DNA from: Helicobacter canadensis MIT 98-5491
Lineage (GTDB): Bacteria > Campylobacterota > Campylobacteria > Campylobacterales > Helicobacteraceae
DNA: 64,000 nt
Reading direction: 5' to 3'
Assembly (NCBI RefSeq): GCF_000162575.1
Contig: NZ_CM000776.2
Location: 1,182,950-1,246,949, forward strand
The notes under the pieces were generated by a model, which saw only the letters and a list, made by a program, of their open reading frames with translations, had not been told where the DNA came from and made no database searches. Position 1 is the stretch's first letter; each line of letters starts with the position of its first letter. Made by a program: the position numbers and the translations under genes. Positions 1 through 7,531 of this stretch are shown here, piece by piece.

Positions 1-62
1 TCATACAAAAACAAAGTATCGCTATTATAACAATATCCATCTTTAGGCTGATAAATTTGCAT
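1..62 (-). CDS. Probable methyltransferase, N-terminal fragment
   Basis: The minus strand has an ATG at 62 directly after the TAA of the lipoprotein gene (63-65) and stays open to the window edge, giving about 20 residues that begin MQIYQPKDGYCYNSDTL. This resembles the start of the small-domain SAM methyltransferases (YfiC/tRNA1(Val) type) of epsilonproteobacteria, where a short Y/N/S-rich motif precedes the SAM-binding fold. The zero spacing puts it in one transcription unit with the upstream lipoprotein and FlgP-like genes. Only the N-terminus is visible, so the family is a tentative call. Confidence 0.45.
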   Translation of the reverse strand, partial: MQIYQPKDGYCYNSDTLFLY

Positions 63-563
63 TTAAATTCCTGAAATAATAAGGCTAAAGCCACTTTTAA
101 GCTCTTTAAAAGAAATCGTGCCTGTTGTAACTTTATAAACGACTTGATTATTTGCATCATTTATTCTTTGCTCATAACCCTCTTTTAGAATCTTTTTGTT
201 TTTTCCCATAAAGATTTCCCTACCTTCTAAAATAGCCTTAAAATCTAATTCCAATAGCCCATCATTACCAAAAAGCTTTCTAATTAACGAAGCTGTTGCA
301 TAGCATTGTTGATTTAAACAAATGCGATTCTTAGAAACATAAAATTCTAAAAGTAAATGCCCTGCATTAAAGATTTCTAAGGAAATGTCACCATTGGAAT
401 AAGATTTTATCAATCCTGTGTCATAGAATCGAAAATCTTTTGTAGAAAAAAAGATAATTTTAGGAGTTGTTTTCTCTAAGCTTAAGGAGGGCTTAGCACA
501 CCCTCCAAATGCAACAAGAAATAAGAAAATTAAAAATTTTCGCCTGTTAAGATACGATACCAT
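63..563 (-). CDS. Putative lipoprotein beside FlgP-like gene
   Basis: The 166-residue product has a positively charged N-terminus, a hydrophobic stretch and a lipobox ending FGGC with Cys22, so it should be lipidated and membrane-attached. No catalytic motif is visible; the rest is mixed alpha/beta with one Cys pair near residues 78 and 83. Its start lies 34 bp inside the end of the FlgP-like gene, which implies translational coupling and co-transcription from the sigma-54 promoter at 1127-1144. By position it could play the part FlgQ plays for FlgP in Campylobacter, but I cannot show homology. The role is unknown. Confidence 0.7.
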   Translation of the reverse strand: MVSYLNRRKFLIFLFLVAFGGCAKPSLSLEKTTPKIIFFSTKDFRFYDTGLIKSYSNGDISLEIFNAGHLLLEFYVSKNRICLNQQCYATASLIRKLFGNDGLLELDFKAILEGREIFMGKNKKILKEGYEQRINDANNQVVYKVTTGTISFKELKSGFSLIISGI

Positions 564-1084
564 CTTTTTCCATCAAGTTTTAATTCCATATTAACTTGGC
601 ATAAACCATCTTTGTAAATAGTTTCGATAATTTCAGCATTTCTAATTACCGCCATTACTTTAGTTTTAACTGTGGAATTTTTTAGCACCATATCTCTAAC
701 AGTATCTTGTGCATTTACTCTAATTCCATACATTTTCTCACCAATTTGTCTATACGCATCAACAATTGCAGCTCTTTTAGCTAACGCCAAAGCTTGTGCT
801 GGAGAAACCGTTGATTCTGGAGCGACACCCATACCAATAGCACTAATCTCAATAATGCTAGAAGGCGTAATGATAGGCGCATTTGGAATCACAATATCAT
901 CTCCCCCAACTTCTATACCTTGTAAATTAGTTGGCACATTAGAGTTTCTGTTTGCTTGTAAGCTTACATTGCCAATAGGGCTAACTTCACTCGTTGTTGT
1001 CGCTGTATTAACTTGTGCAGCAAACAAACTTGTTCCAAAAAGCATTCCTGCCAAAACCAATGAAATTGTTTTTTTTGTTGCCAT
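530..1084 (-). CDS. LPP20-domain protein, FlgP-like
   Basis: This 184-residue exported protein has a signal peptide cleaved near FAA-QV and an LPP20-type domain over about residues 80-180, including AIGMGVAP, ALALAKRAAIVDAYRQIGEK and a C-terminal KLDGKRWYRIL. The domain is that of Campylobacter FlgP, an outer-membrane component of the basal disk around the flagellar motor. A sigma-54 promoter lies 43 bp upstream of the ATG, as expected for a mid-class flagellar gene. Unlike classical FlgP, the signal peptide has no lipobox Cys, so it appears not to be lipidated. The LPP20 family is clear; the FlgP assignment is inferred from domain, promoter and a neighbouring Maf gene. Confidence 0.75.
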   Translation of the reverse strand: MATKKTISLVLAGMLFGTSLFAAQVNTATTTSEVSPIGNVSLQANRNSNVPTNLQGIEVGGDDIVIPNAPIITPSSIIEISAIGMGVAPESTVSPAQALALAKRAAIVDAYRQIGEKMYGIRVNAQDTVRDMVLKNSTVKTKVMAVIRNAEIIETIYKDGLCQVNMELKLDGKRWYRILTGENF

Positions 1085-1126
1085 TTCAATCCTTTGATAT
1101 TTTGTTTAAAAACACATTACTCTATA

Positions 1127-1144
1127 AAGCAATCCGTGTTCCAA
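1127..1144 (-). promoter_or_regulatory. Sigma-54 promoter for FlgP-like operon
   Basis: The minus strand reads TTGGAACACGGATTGCTT, with GG (-24) and GC (-12) exactly 10 nt apart. This matches the TTGGAAC-N5-TTGCTT form of sigma-54 promoters in Campylobacter and Helicobacter flagellar genes. It lies just downstream of the Maf stop codon and 43 bp before the FlgP-like start, so it splits the locus into two transcription units. Confidence 0.8.
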
Positions 1145-1145
1145 T

Positions 1146-3062
1146 TTATGATAAAATTGTTTCTCTTAAATTTTCTACCATCTTTTCCATTGCCTTATTA
1201 TACAATTCTCCTGCTTTTTTCCAAAGCTCTTCCATATTATCATAAGGCAAATGCAAACTCCCTAGCACTAAGTGATAAAGAAAATGGCTTAAAGTTCCCC
1301 CAAATAAAATTCCTATAAAAGCATTTTTTTGAGAAGTTTGAGCAATTGCTTCAAAAATTTTATCCACTGCACTAAAAAGGCTTTTTTTATTACTTACTTT
1401 TACTTTAAATAAATCTCCAATCGTATTTTTAAAGGCAAGAATCTCAAAAATATAAAGCTGAGAATCTTTAGTATAAAATTTCTCTTCTTTGGAATCTTTA
1501 AAAAGTGATTTTAGTTGCTCCAAAGCTTCCTTTTTATTAATTTCTTTTAATTCAAAATCTTCACAATGTATAGGCGTAGCTCCTTGAATGTAAGCACCAT
1601 CATTTAAGTTTAAAATATTAAAAGGCTTAAGAGACCTAAAGGCTTCTTCTAGTGCATTTCTTGAGAGAGAATAAAGGGCATCTGAATAAATATCCTCACT
1701 AAAATTCCCCCTTACTTGATAAGCGCCTTGTGGAATCTCTTCTGTTTCTTCTCCATAATAAGAATTTTTAGCATGCTTCTTAGCACCTTTCTTGTACCCA
1801 CAATCAAGTCCGCACAAAATCACATCGCTACCCAAATAACTTGCTAAAGATGCTCCAGCATTTCCCACTAGCGGTGCGGTAAATTTGACTTTAAACTTAG
1901 GTTCATTTAAGTTTGCTGCACTAGAACCATCTCTTTCAAACAAATAAACTTCTTTCGCTAGCTCCTTAGCCTCCTTACTCAACACTGTCGCACAAAGCAA
2001 GGGAATATCATCAAGTGGAGCTTCTCTTAAAACATCCACTAAATAATGATGTCTTTCAATTTCAATTTGAAAATCCGGTTTGATTCCAGCAGCCAAAAGC
2101 GGCTTTAGTGCCGTTCCACAACTAAAGAGAATCATTTTGTTTTGATTAGCTTTAATAAAGGGGAGCAAAAAATCTAAACTTGGTCCATTAGCAATCACAC
2201 AAATAGGGGCATTAATGCGTTTTGGTTCTACCAACATAGGCGAAAGCGGAAAGCTCTTTTTATTTACAATTCCTTTCATTTCATCCTCATAAGTTCCCCA
2301 ACCCCTAAGGGATTGCAAATGCAACTCATACACAATGGAACGCACACTTATATTAAGCGGCGTCTGATACATCATTAATTCTAAACGCATCACAGAAGTG
2401 CTGATTCTTCGCATTAAAAAAAAGCTTAGCGCATAATCTTTTTTCATTAGACTTTCAATAAAAATATATCCACCCTTATTTTCTGTCTTGTAAAATAAAG
2501 TTGCAAAATCCACAAAAAAACAAGCAATCCGAAACAAATCTAGCGATTCTTCAAAAATAAAAAAATTATTAAATTTATTGTATTTCTCCACTAATGCTTG
2601 CAAAAAGATTCCACCTCCAAGCCCAAAAAGACTAAGATTAGGTAAAAAATCTGAAGGCAAGTGATAAGAATCAACAGCCCCCTTTTGGGCTACAAAATCT
2701 AAAATTCCATTGACTAAAATTGAGCTATAAGGAAAATCTTCATTCATTATAGCTATATCATTACCATAAACACGATTCCATTTTTCGTTAATTGGTGGAT
2801 TGAATGTGCAATTTTTATGCACCAAAAGCATTGTTGAATAACCCTTATCCAAAGGAAACATTAAAGAGTTATTAAGCGTGTTAATAATATTTAAACCCTC
2901 TTTACCAATATAAAGTTGATATTCTTTAGATGGCTCTTGCAAAGCAGTAAAAAGACTAGGATAATTGACTTGAAAAAATTTCAAATTCTCCTCAAATCTT
3001 TGAGCGCAAAATGCTTCAATCTCTTCACAACTACTCTTTTCTAAAAATTCTATAATTCCCAT
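1146..3062 (-). CDS. Maf-family motility accessory glycosyltransferase
   Basis: The 638-residue protein belongs to the motility accessory factor (Maf/DUF115) family, whose members in Campylobacter, Helicobacter and Aeromonas transfer nonulosonic acids such as pseudaminic acid onto flagellin before export. The core MptE-like domain begins around residue 290 with APICVIANGPSLDFLLPFI, followed by ILFSCGTALKPLLAAGIKPD and GNAGASLASYLGSDVILCGLDCGY. Length fits the family (600-700 aa). It precedes the FlgP-like gene on the same strand. Nonulosonic acid synthesis genes (pseB-I) are not in the window. The family call is firm; the sugar and target are inferred. Confidence 0.85.
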   Translation of the reverse strand: MGIIEFLEKSSCEEIEAFCAQRFEENLKFFQVNYPSLFTALQEPSKEYQLYIGKEGLNIINTLNNSLMFPLDKGYSTMLLVHKNCTFNPPINEKWNRVYGNDIAIMNEDFPYSSILVNGILDFVAQKGAVDSYHLPSDFLPNLSLFGLGGGIFLQALVEKYNKFNNFFIFEESLDLFRIACFFVDFATLFYKTENKGGYIFIESLMKKDYALSFFLMRRISTSVMRLELMMYQTPLNISVRSIVYELHLQSLRGWGTYEDEMKGIVNKKSFPLSPMLVEPKRINAPICVIANGPSLDFLLPFIKANQNKMILFSCGTALKPLLAAGIKPDFQIEIERHHYLVDVLREAPLDDIPLLCATVLSKEAKELAKEVYLFERDGSSAANLNEPKFKVKFTAPLVGNAGASLASYLGSDVILCGLDCGYKKGAKKHAKNSYYGEETEEIPQGAYQVRGNFSEDIYSDALYSLSRNALEEAFRSLKPFNILNLNDGAYIQGATPIHCEDFELKEINKKEALEQLKSLFKDSKEEKFYTKDSQLYIFEILAFKNTIGDLFKVKVSNKKSLFSAVDKIFEAIAQTSQKNAFIGILFGGTLSHFLYHLVLGSLHLPYDNMEELWKKAGELYNKAMEKMVENLRETILS

Positions 3063-3133
3063 TTTTTACTCATCTTAAAATTATTCTACTTTAAAAACTT
3101 CATATTTTCTTGACAAATTAGTAACAATATTTT

Positions 3134-3142
3134 TGTTATAAT
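3134..3142 (+). promoter_or_regulatory. Extended -10 promoter
   Basis: TGTTATAAT is a perfect extended -10 element (TG-N-TATAAT) about 54 bp before the methyltransferase ATG. A second TATAAT follows at 3147-3152. No well-spaced -35 is visible, which is normal for sigma-70 promoters in this group. Confidence 0.55.
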
Positions 3143-3195
3143 ACAATATAATTTCTAAAAAATACGATTTTACATTATAAATATTAAGGCAATCA

Positions 3196-3750
3196 ATGCT
3201 TTTAGAATTCTTAAAACATCCAAAACACACCGGCTCTCTTTATTCTAGCTCACAAGCTCTAAGTCAAGCAATGATAAATAACATAGATCTTCAAAATGCT
3301 CATTACATTGCAGAAATTGGTCCAGGATTGGGTGCTTTTACTCAAAAAATTCTTAATCTCAAACCAAAAGAATCGCGTTATTTTGCAATTGAAATCAATC
3401 CTCACTTTGTCAAAAAACTCCAAGAAAAATTTCCCAATATTGAAATAGAACACAAAAATGCTAATCGGATTCTCTCAATTATGCGTAGCAAAGATATTCA
3501 ACATCTTGATGCCGTTATCTCAGGCATCCCTTGGAGTTTGCTTAAATCAAAAGAACAAGATTTACTCTTAAAAAATATCCATCAAGCTTTAAAAAAAGGA
3601 GGCAGTTTTTCTACCTTTGCTTATGTGCTTCCTACCCCTAAAACTTTAAGTTTTAAAAAAAAGCTTCACAAATACTTTTCTCAAGTCAAAACTTCCCCTA
3701 TTATTTGGAATAATCTACCACCTGCCTTTGTTTATTATTGCAAAAAATAA
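3196..3750 (+). CDS. SAM-dependent methyltransferase, PmtA/KsgA-like
   Basis: The 184-residue product starts MLLEFLKHPKHTGSLYSSS, the pattern of the phospholipid N-methyltransferase (PmtA) and rRNA adenine methyltransferase-like families (conserved P-x-x-x-G-[AS]-x-x-[PS]-SS). Motif I, AEIGPGLGAFTQKIL, is the SAM-binding glycine loop, and the acidic residue ending the second strand is in YFAIEINP. It is too short for full KsgA, which lies near 270 aa. With psd also in this window a phosphatidylethanolamine substrate is possible but unproven. It is followed after 68 bp by prs, which has its own -10. Confidence 0.7.
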   Translation: MLLEFLKHPKHTGSLYSSSQALSQAMINNIDLQNAHYIAEIGPGLGAFTQKILNLKPKESRYFAIEINPHFVKKLQEKFPNIEIEHKNANRILSIMRSKDIQHLDAVISGIPWSLLKSKEQDLLLKNIHQALKKGGSFSTFAYVLPTPKTLSFKKKLHKYFSQVKTSPIIWNNLPPAFVYYCKK

Positions 3751-3781
3751 TTTTTCTTAGCTTTTTAAAATTTTAAAAGAC

Positions 3782-3787
3782 TATAAT
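3782..3787 (+). promoter_or_regulatory. -10 element of prs
   Basis: A perfect TATAAT lies 31 bp upstream of the prs ATG. An AAAGG ribosome-binding site sits between them. The upstream stretch is T/A-rich without a clear -35. Confidence 0.55.
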
Positions 3788-3818
3788 TACACTTTTAAAT
3801 CTTTCTTAAAGGTATCTA

Positions 3819-4748
3819 ATGCAGAATTTTAAAATTTTTAGTGGGAATGCACATCGTGAGTTTTCCGAGAAAGTCGCAAAAAGTCTTGATGTGGAATTGT
3901 CTAATGCTGAAATTACGCGTTTTAGTGATGGAGAAATCAATATTCGACTTTGTGAGAGTGTAAGAGGAAAAGAAGTCTTTGTGATTCAACCCACTTGCGC
4001 ACCCACTAATGATAACTTAATGGAGCTTCTTATTATGATTGATGCACTCAAAAGAAGCTCTGCAGATTCTATTAATGTCATTATGCCTTATTTTGGCTAT
4101 GCAAGGCAAGACAGAAAGGCGGCTCCAAGAGTGCCAATTAGTGCAAAACTAGTTGCAGATTTACTCCAATGTGCTGGAATCACACGCCTTATTACAATGG
4201 ATTTACACGCAGGACAAATCCAAGGTTTCTTTGATATTCCCGTGGATAATCTTTATGGTTCTATCGTATTAAAAAACTATGTAACTTCCAAGAATTTCCC
4301 CAATCCAATCATTGCTAGTCCCGACATTGGTGGAGTTGCCCGAGCAAGATATTTTGCTAAACTTTTAGGATTAGAAATTGTTATTGTAGATAAAAGACGC
4401 GAAAAGGCAAATGAGAGTGAAGTCATGAATGTTATTGGAAATGTAGAAGGTAAAAATGTTATTTTAATTGACGATATGATTGACACTGCAGGAACTATCG
4501 TCAAGGCTGCAGAAGCTTTTAAGAAAAATGGAGCAAGCAGTGTGATTGCATTAGGAACGCACGCAGTTTTTAGCGGTCCTGCCTATCAAAGAATCCAAGA
4601 AAGCTCCCTTGATGAAGTTATCGTTACTGACACCATTCCACTTAAAGAGAAAATTGAAAAAATTAAAGTCGTAAGCGTAGCACCTTTGTTTGCTGAAGTT
4701 ATTAGAAGGATCAATCACAATGAAAGCGTTAATTCCCTTTTTGCTTAA
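3819..4748 (+). CDS. prs: Ribose-phosphate pyrophosphokinase
   Basis: The enzyme makes PRPP from ribose 5-phosphate and ATP for nucleotide, histidine and NAD synthesis. The 309-residue length is typical. Visible signatures are FSDGEI near the N-terminus, the PRPP synthase signature DLHAGQIQGFFDIPVDNL, the flexible-loop region RYFAKLLGLEIVIVDKRR, and the PRPP-binding loop LIDDMIDTAGTIVKAA. An AAAGG site precedes the ATG. The last 29 bp overlap the start of the cyclophilin gene, so the two are probably co-transcribed. Confidence 0.97.
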   Translation: MQNFKIFSGNAHREFSEKVAKSLDVELSNAEITRFSDGEINIRLCESVRGKEVFVIQPTCAPTNDNLMELLIMIDALKRSSADSINVIMPYFGYARQDRKAAPRVPISAKLVADLLQCAGITRLITMDLHAGQIQGFFDIPVDNLYGSIVLKNYVTSKNFPNPIIASPDIGGVARARYFAKLLGLEIVIVDKRREKANESEVMNVIGNVEGKNVILIDDMIDTAGTIVKAAEAFKKNGASSVIALGTHAVFSGPAYQRIQESSLDEVIVTDTIPLKEKIEKIKVVSVAPLFAEVIRRINHNESVNSLFA

Positions 4749-5289
4749 ATTTTTTCTTTGTTGCTTTATTTTTGGAGCTTCACTCAATGCAGCAGAATCT
4801 AAAAAGATTCAAGCCATTTTAGAAACAACTTCTGGGAAAATCACTCTAGATTTATTTCCAGAAGCCGCTCCAAAAGCTGTAGAAAACTTTGTAACACACA
4901 TTAATAATGGATATTATAATGGCACAATTTTTCATCGCACGATTCGTAAATTTATGATTCAAGGCGGTGATCCAACAGGAACAGGAAGTGGTGGAAAATC
5001 CATTTGGGGAAAAGATTTTGAAGATGAAATTGCTAAAGGCTATGCCTTTAATAGAGCGGGAATTTTAGCTATGGCAAATTCAGGACCCAATACTAATGGA
5101 AGTCAATTTTTCATTACCACAACAAGAACACCTCATCTCAATGGACTACACACAATCTTTGGAGAAATTAGCAAAGATAACCAAGAAGAAAGCTTTCAAA
5201 CTCTAAGAAAAATTGAATATTCTCCCACTAATTCTCAAGACAAGCCCCTTAAGGAACAAAAAATTATTAAAGCTTATATCATTCAATAA
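4720..5289 (+). CDS. Exported cyclophilin-type peptidyl-prolyl isomerase
   Basis: From the ATG at 4720 the protein has 189 residues with a signal peptide (KALIPFLLKFFLCC...LNAAES), so it should act as a periplasmic proline isomerase. The cyclophilin core is clear: GTIFHRTIRKFMIQGGDPTG, LAMANSGPNTNGSQFFIT and LNGLHTIFGE, which contain the catalytic Arg, Phe and Gln residues of the family. I chose 4720 rather than an in-frame codon at 4690 because it gives the signal peptide and has AGAAGGA nine bases upstream. It overlaps the end of prs by 29 bp. Confidence 0.92.
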   Translation: MKALIPFLLKFFLCCFIFGASLNAAESKKIQAILETTSGKITLDLFPEAAPKAVENFVTHINNGYYNGTIFHRTIRKFMIQGGDPTGTGSGGKSIWGKDFEDEIAKGYAFNRAGILAMANSGPNTNGSQFFITTTRTPHLNGLHTIFGEISKDNQEESFQTLRKIEYSPTNSQDKPLKEQKIIKAYIIQ

Positions 5290-5317
5290 TCCACAAAAGA
5301 TTGCTTAAATGTTTCTT

Positions 5318-5407
5318 TCATTTAAGCTTTCTTTTATAGAGCAATAAAATTCCCATTACCGCAGCAAAAAACACAATTTCTATTAAGAGATTTTGATAAT
5401 TTTCCAT
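5318..5407 (-). CDS. 29-residue single-span membrane peptide
   Basis: An ATG at 5407, one base after the TAA of the EF-hand gene, opens a 29-codon frame ending in TGA at 5318. The peptide starts MENYQNLLIEIV, continues as one hydrophobic segment of about 17 residues and ends with a basic tail (YKRKLK), which is a classic micro-membrane-protein layout. There is no obvious Shine-Dalgarno site, so translation would depend on coupling to the upstream stop codon. It resembles the peptide at 43366-43461. The function is unknown. Confidence 0.5.
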   Translation of the reverse strand: MENYQNLLIEIVFFAAVMGILLLYKRKLK

Positions 5408-5408
5408 T

Positions 5409-6728
5409 TTAAACATTCAATAAAAGATTTTGTAAAATTGTATCACTTTTAAGCCAATTCTCTCTTTCAAATAAATCCAAAGAATTCAAATAATTTTCAT
5501 CTTGCAAATTTCTAGCGACTTCTAGCCATTCTTGAATTTCTTCATCGTTAGTTGCGATTTTTGCCTGTGTTTCTTTGACTTCATCTTTTTCTTCTTCTCT
5601 TTCTTCTTGCTTTGGCTCTTTTGTTTCTTCTTCTTTAACACCCAAATTCAGCAAAATATTATTAAGCGATTCTTCGATATTTTCAACTTCAAGATTAAAT
5701 TTTTGTATCACAAAAATATCTAAACTTTGAGAATCTCCATTGGTTTGAAAAAGCATAATTTCATTTTTATCCCCCATAATTTCATTAAGATTCAAAGCAC
5801 CATCTAAATTGCTATCTTGAGAAATAGAATGGTTAATATAATCACCCAAATTATCAATAAAACCAACTTGCTCTAAAAATTTCATCTGCTCATCTGTGCT
5901 ACCTGGAATCTGCTCAGATATGGAATGGTATTGTCCATCTTTTAAAGAAACAAGGCTATTTAGGTGAATTCCCTCTTCTAAGCTAATCTTTCCATCGCCA
6001 TCTACATCGCCCTTTAAATAACCCATACCATAAGCGGCATCATAATACCAACCCTTTACATAATCGCTTGCAGCTTCTAAACTCCCAAATTTTTCATTTA
6101 GCTTTTTAGCATTTGCTTCATTTAAAGGAATGGCAACCTTTTTTCCGCTCACCTCATCAATAAAGCTTATCATATTCTCCCCTACACCCTGCTCTGCATC
6201 AACTTCTAGGGGATTATATGCATTTTTGATTTCTTCGCTTATATTTTGTGGAGCTTTAGGGCTTGTTTGAACAAGCGTTTTTTCAAAAAAATCTCCCATA
6301 AAAGAATTTCTTTGATTATTTAATATCAACTCTTCTTTTTCTTGATTTTTGGGTAAGGTAGTTTCTTGATTTGATATTTCATCTTGCAAAGTCAAAAACT
6401 TAGATGCCTTATTTTCAAAATCAAAAAGACTGTTTTTGGGCTTCTTTTCATCTGATACTAAAAATTCACTTGCTTCACTTTCTTGTAAATACTCTAAATT
6501 ATCTTTTGAGGTTTGAGTATCTATTGGCAAAGGATTTTCATTTTCTTGAAACTGCGTAATTATAGTTTGAAATTCTTCTTGTTTTTCTAGCGATTCTGCT
6601 TGATTTAAAGCAGCTTCAAATGTCTCATTTTTATCATTTTGTGGTGTCCAATTTTTTTGAATCTCTTTTAAAAAAGCGATACTGCTTGCATAAGAAGCAT
6701 AATTTTCTTTTATAGACATATTATTCAT
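5409..6728 (-). CDS. EF-hand protein under sigma-54 control
   Basis: The 439-residue acidic protein has no signal peptide. Residues 241-252 form a canonical EF-hand loop (DVDGDGKISLEE) and residues 305-316 a second one (DSNLDGALNLNE), so calcium binding is likely. The first 160 residues are low-complexity, Q/E/N-rich and probably disordered; a highly charged stretch rich in E and K lies near 365-390. The start at 6728 has GGGAG seven bases upstream. A sigma-54 promoter at 6791-6808 puts it in the flagellar regulon by inference. I do not recognise a named family; a flagellum-linked or type III-exported role is possible but unproven. Confidence 0.75.
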   Translation of the reverse strand: MNNMSIKENYASYASSIAFLKEIQKNWTPQNDKNETFEAALNQAESLEKQEEFQTIITQFQENENPLPIDTQTSKDNLEYLQESEASEFLVSDEKKPKNSLFDFENKASKFLTLQDEISNQETTLPKNQEKEELILNNQRNSFMGDFFEKTLVQTSPKAPQNISEEIKNAYNPLEVDAEQGVGENMISFIDEVSGKKVAIPLNEANAKKLNEKFGSLEAASDYVKGWYYDAAYGMGYLKGDVDGDGKISLEEGIHLNSLVSLKDGQYHSISEQIPGSTDEQMKFLEQVGFIDNLGDYINHSISQDSNLDGALNLNEIMGDKNEIMLFQTNGDSQSLDIFVIQKFNLEVENIEESLNNILLNLGVKEEETKEPKQEEREEEKDEVKETQAKIATNDEEIQEWLEVARNLQDENYLNSLDLFERENWLKSDTILQNLLLNV

Positions 6729-6790
6729 AAACTTTCTCCCAAATTATCTCCATCCTTGAGAAAGAAATTTAGCTCCTATTGCATTTTTAT

Positions 6791-6808
6791 AAGCAATTTT
6801 TATTCCTA
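6791..6808 (-). promoter_or_regulatory. Sigma-54 promoter for EF-hand gene
   Basis: The minus strand reads TAGGAATAAAAATTGCTT, with GG and GC separated by 10 nt and the TTGCTT end typical of epsilonproteobacterial sigma-54 promoters. It lies 63 bp before the ATG. The -24 half (GGAAT) is one base off the usual GGAAC. Confidence 0.65.
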
Positions 6809-6880
6809 TTTCAAAAATTATCTACCTTTAATTTTTTAAATTTTATAATTCCATTTTTTATTTCAAAAGACAGGATTTCA

Positions 6881-7531
6881 GTGCAAACACTTCATCAAGC
6901 ATTACTTTTACAAAAACTCTATTTACTAAAATCCATTGGTTTTGATTATTATGATTTGCAATTTCAAAAACCCTTACAAACACAATTTCCAAGCCAAAAC
7001 CAAAAGAATCTTAACCAAGCTATAAAGGAATGCCAACTCTGCCCACAAAAACTTTCTCAACCCCATATAGGACTTTGCAATCCGCATTCTAAACTTCTTT
7101 TTTTAACCATAACGCCTCTTTTGGATTTGCAAACGCGTTTTGTCTCTAAAGGTGCGTTAATGTTAAAAAAAATTATTGAAAATGTCTTTGCACTCCCATT
7201 GCAACAAGTCTCCATTCTCTCACTCCTTAAATGCGAGATTCCTAAAAACACGCAAGAAGAATGCACTAAAAATTGTATGGGCTACTTTCTTAAACAATTG
7301 GAATTTTCACAAAGTAAAACCATTGTGATTTTAGGAGAAGAAGTATATAACGCCCTCACTCAAGACAAAACTCCTTATAAAAACATACAGGGCAAATTAT
7401 TTAAATGGAATCATTTAAAGCTTTTTCCAACTTTCTCACTCGCCCAACTCTTAAGGCAACCTGAACTTAAAATACAAGCCCATAAAGAATTTTTAACCCT
7501 AAAAAAGGATCTCTATGAAACTAATCAATAA
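6881..7531 (+). CDS. Uracil-DNA glycosylase family-4-like protein, degenerate
   Basis: Read from GTG at 6881 (AGGA five bases upstream) the product is 216 residues. An in-frame TTG at 6779 would add 34 Phe/Leu-rich residues with no ribosome-binding site, so I reject it. The protein keeps a four-Cys layout like the iron-sulfur site of family 4 UDGs (CQLCP, then Cys residues in KCEIPKNTQEECTKNC). However, the GEAPG motif is replaced by a sequence around TITPLLDLQTRF, and the HPS-x-LLR motif reads FPTFSLAQLLR. Catalytic activity is therefore doubtful. It overlaps the next gene by 17 bp. Confidence 0.7.
   Translation: MQTLHQALLLQKLYLLKSIGFDYYDLQFQKPLQTQFPSQNQKNLNQAIKECQLCPQKLSQPHIGLCNPHSKLLFLTITPLLDLQTRFVSKGALMLKKIIENVFALPLQQVSILSLLKCEIPKNTQEECTKNCMGYFLKQLEFSQSKTIVILGEEVYNALTQDKTPYKNIQGKLFKWNHLKLFPTFSLAQLLRQPELKIQAHKEFLTLKKDLYETNQ

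Noticed and set aside
672-1318. Plus-strand frames opposite the FlgP-like and Maf genes
   Set aside because: They are antisense shadows without ribosome-binding sites; the minus-strand genes have recognised domains.
6779-6880. N-terminal extension of the UDG-like protein from TTG 6779
   Set aside because: The 34 residues are Phe/Leu-rich spacer translation, have no ribosome-binding site and overlap the divergent sigma-54 promoter; GTG 6881 has AGGA upstream.
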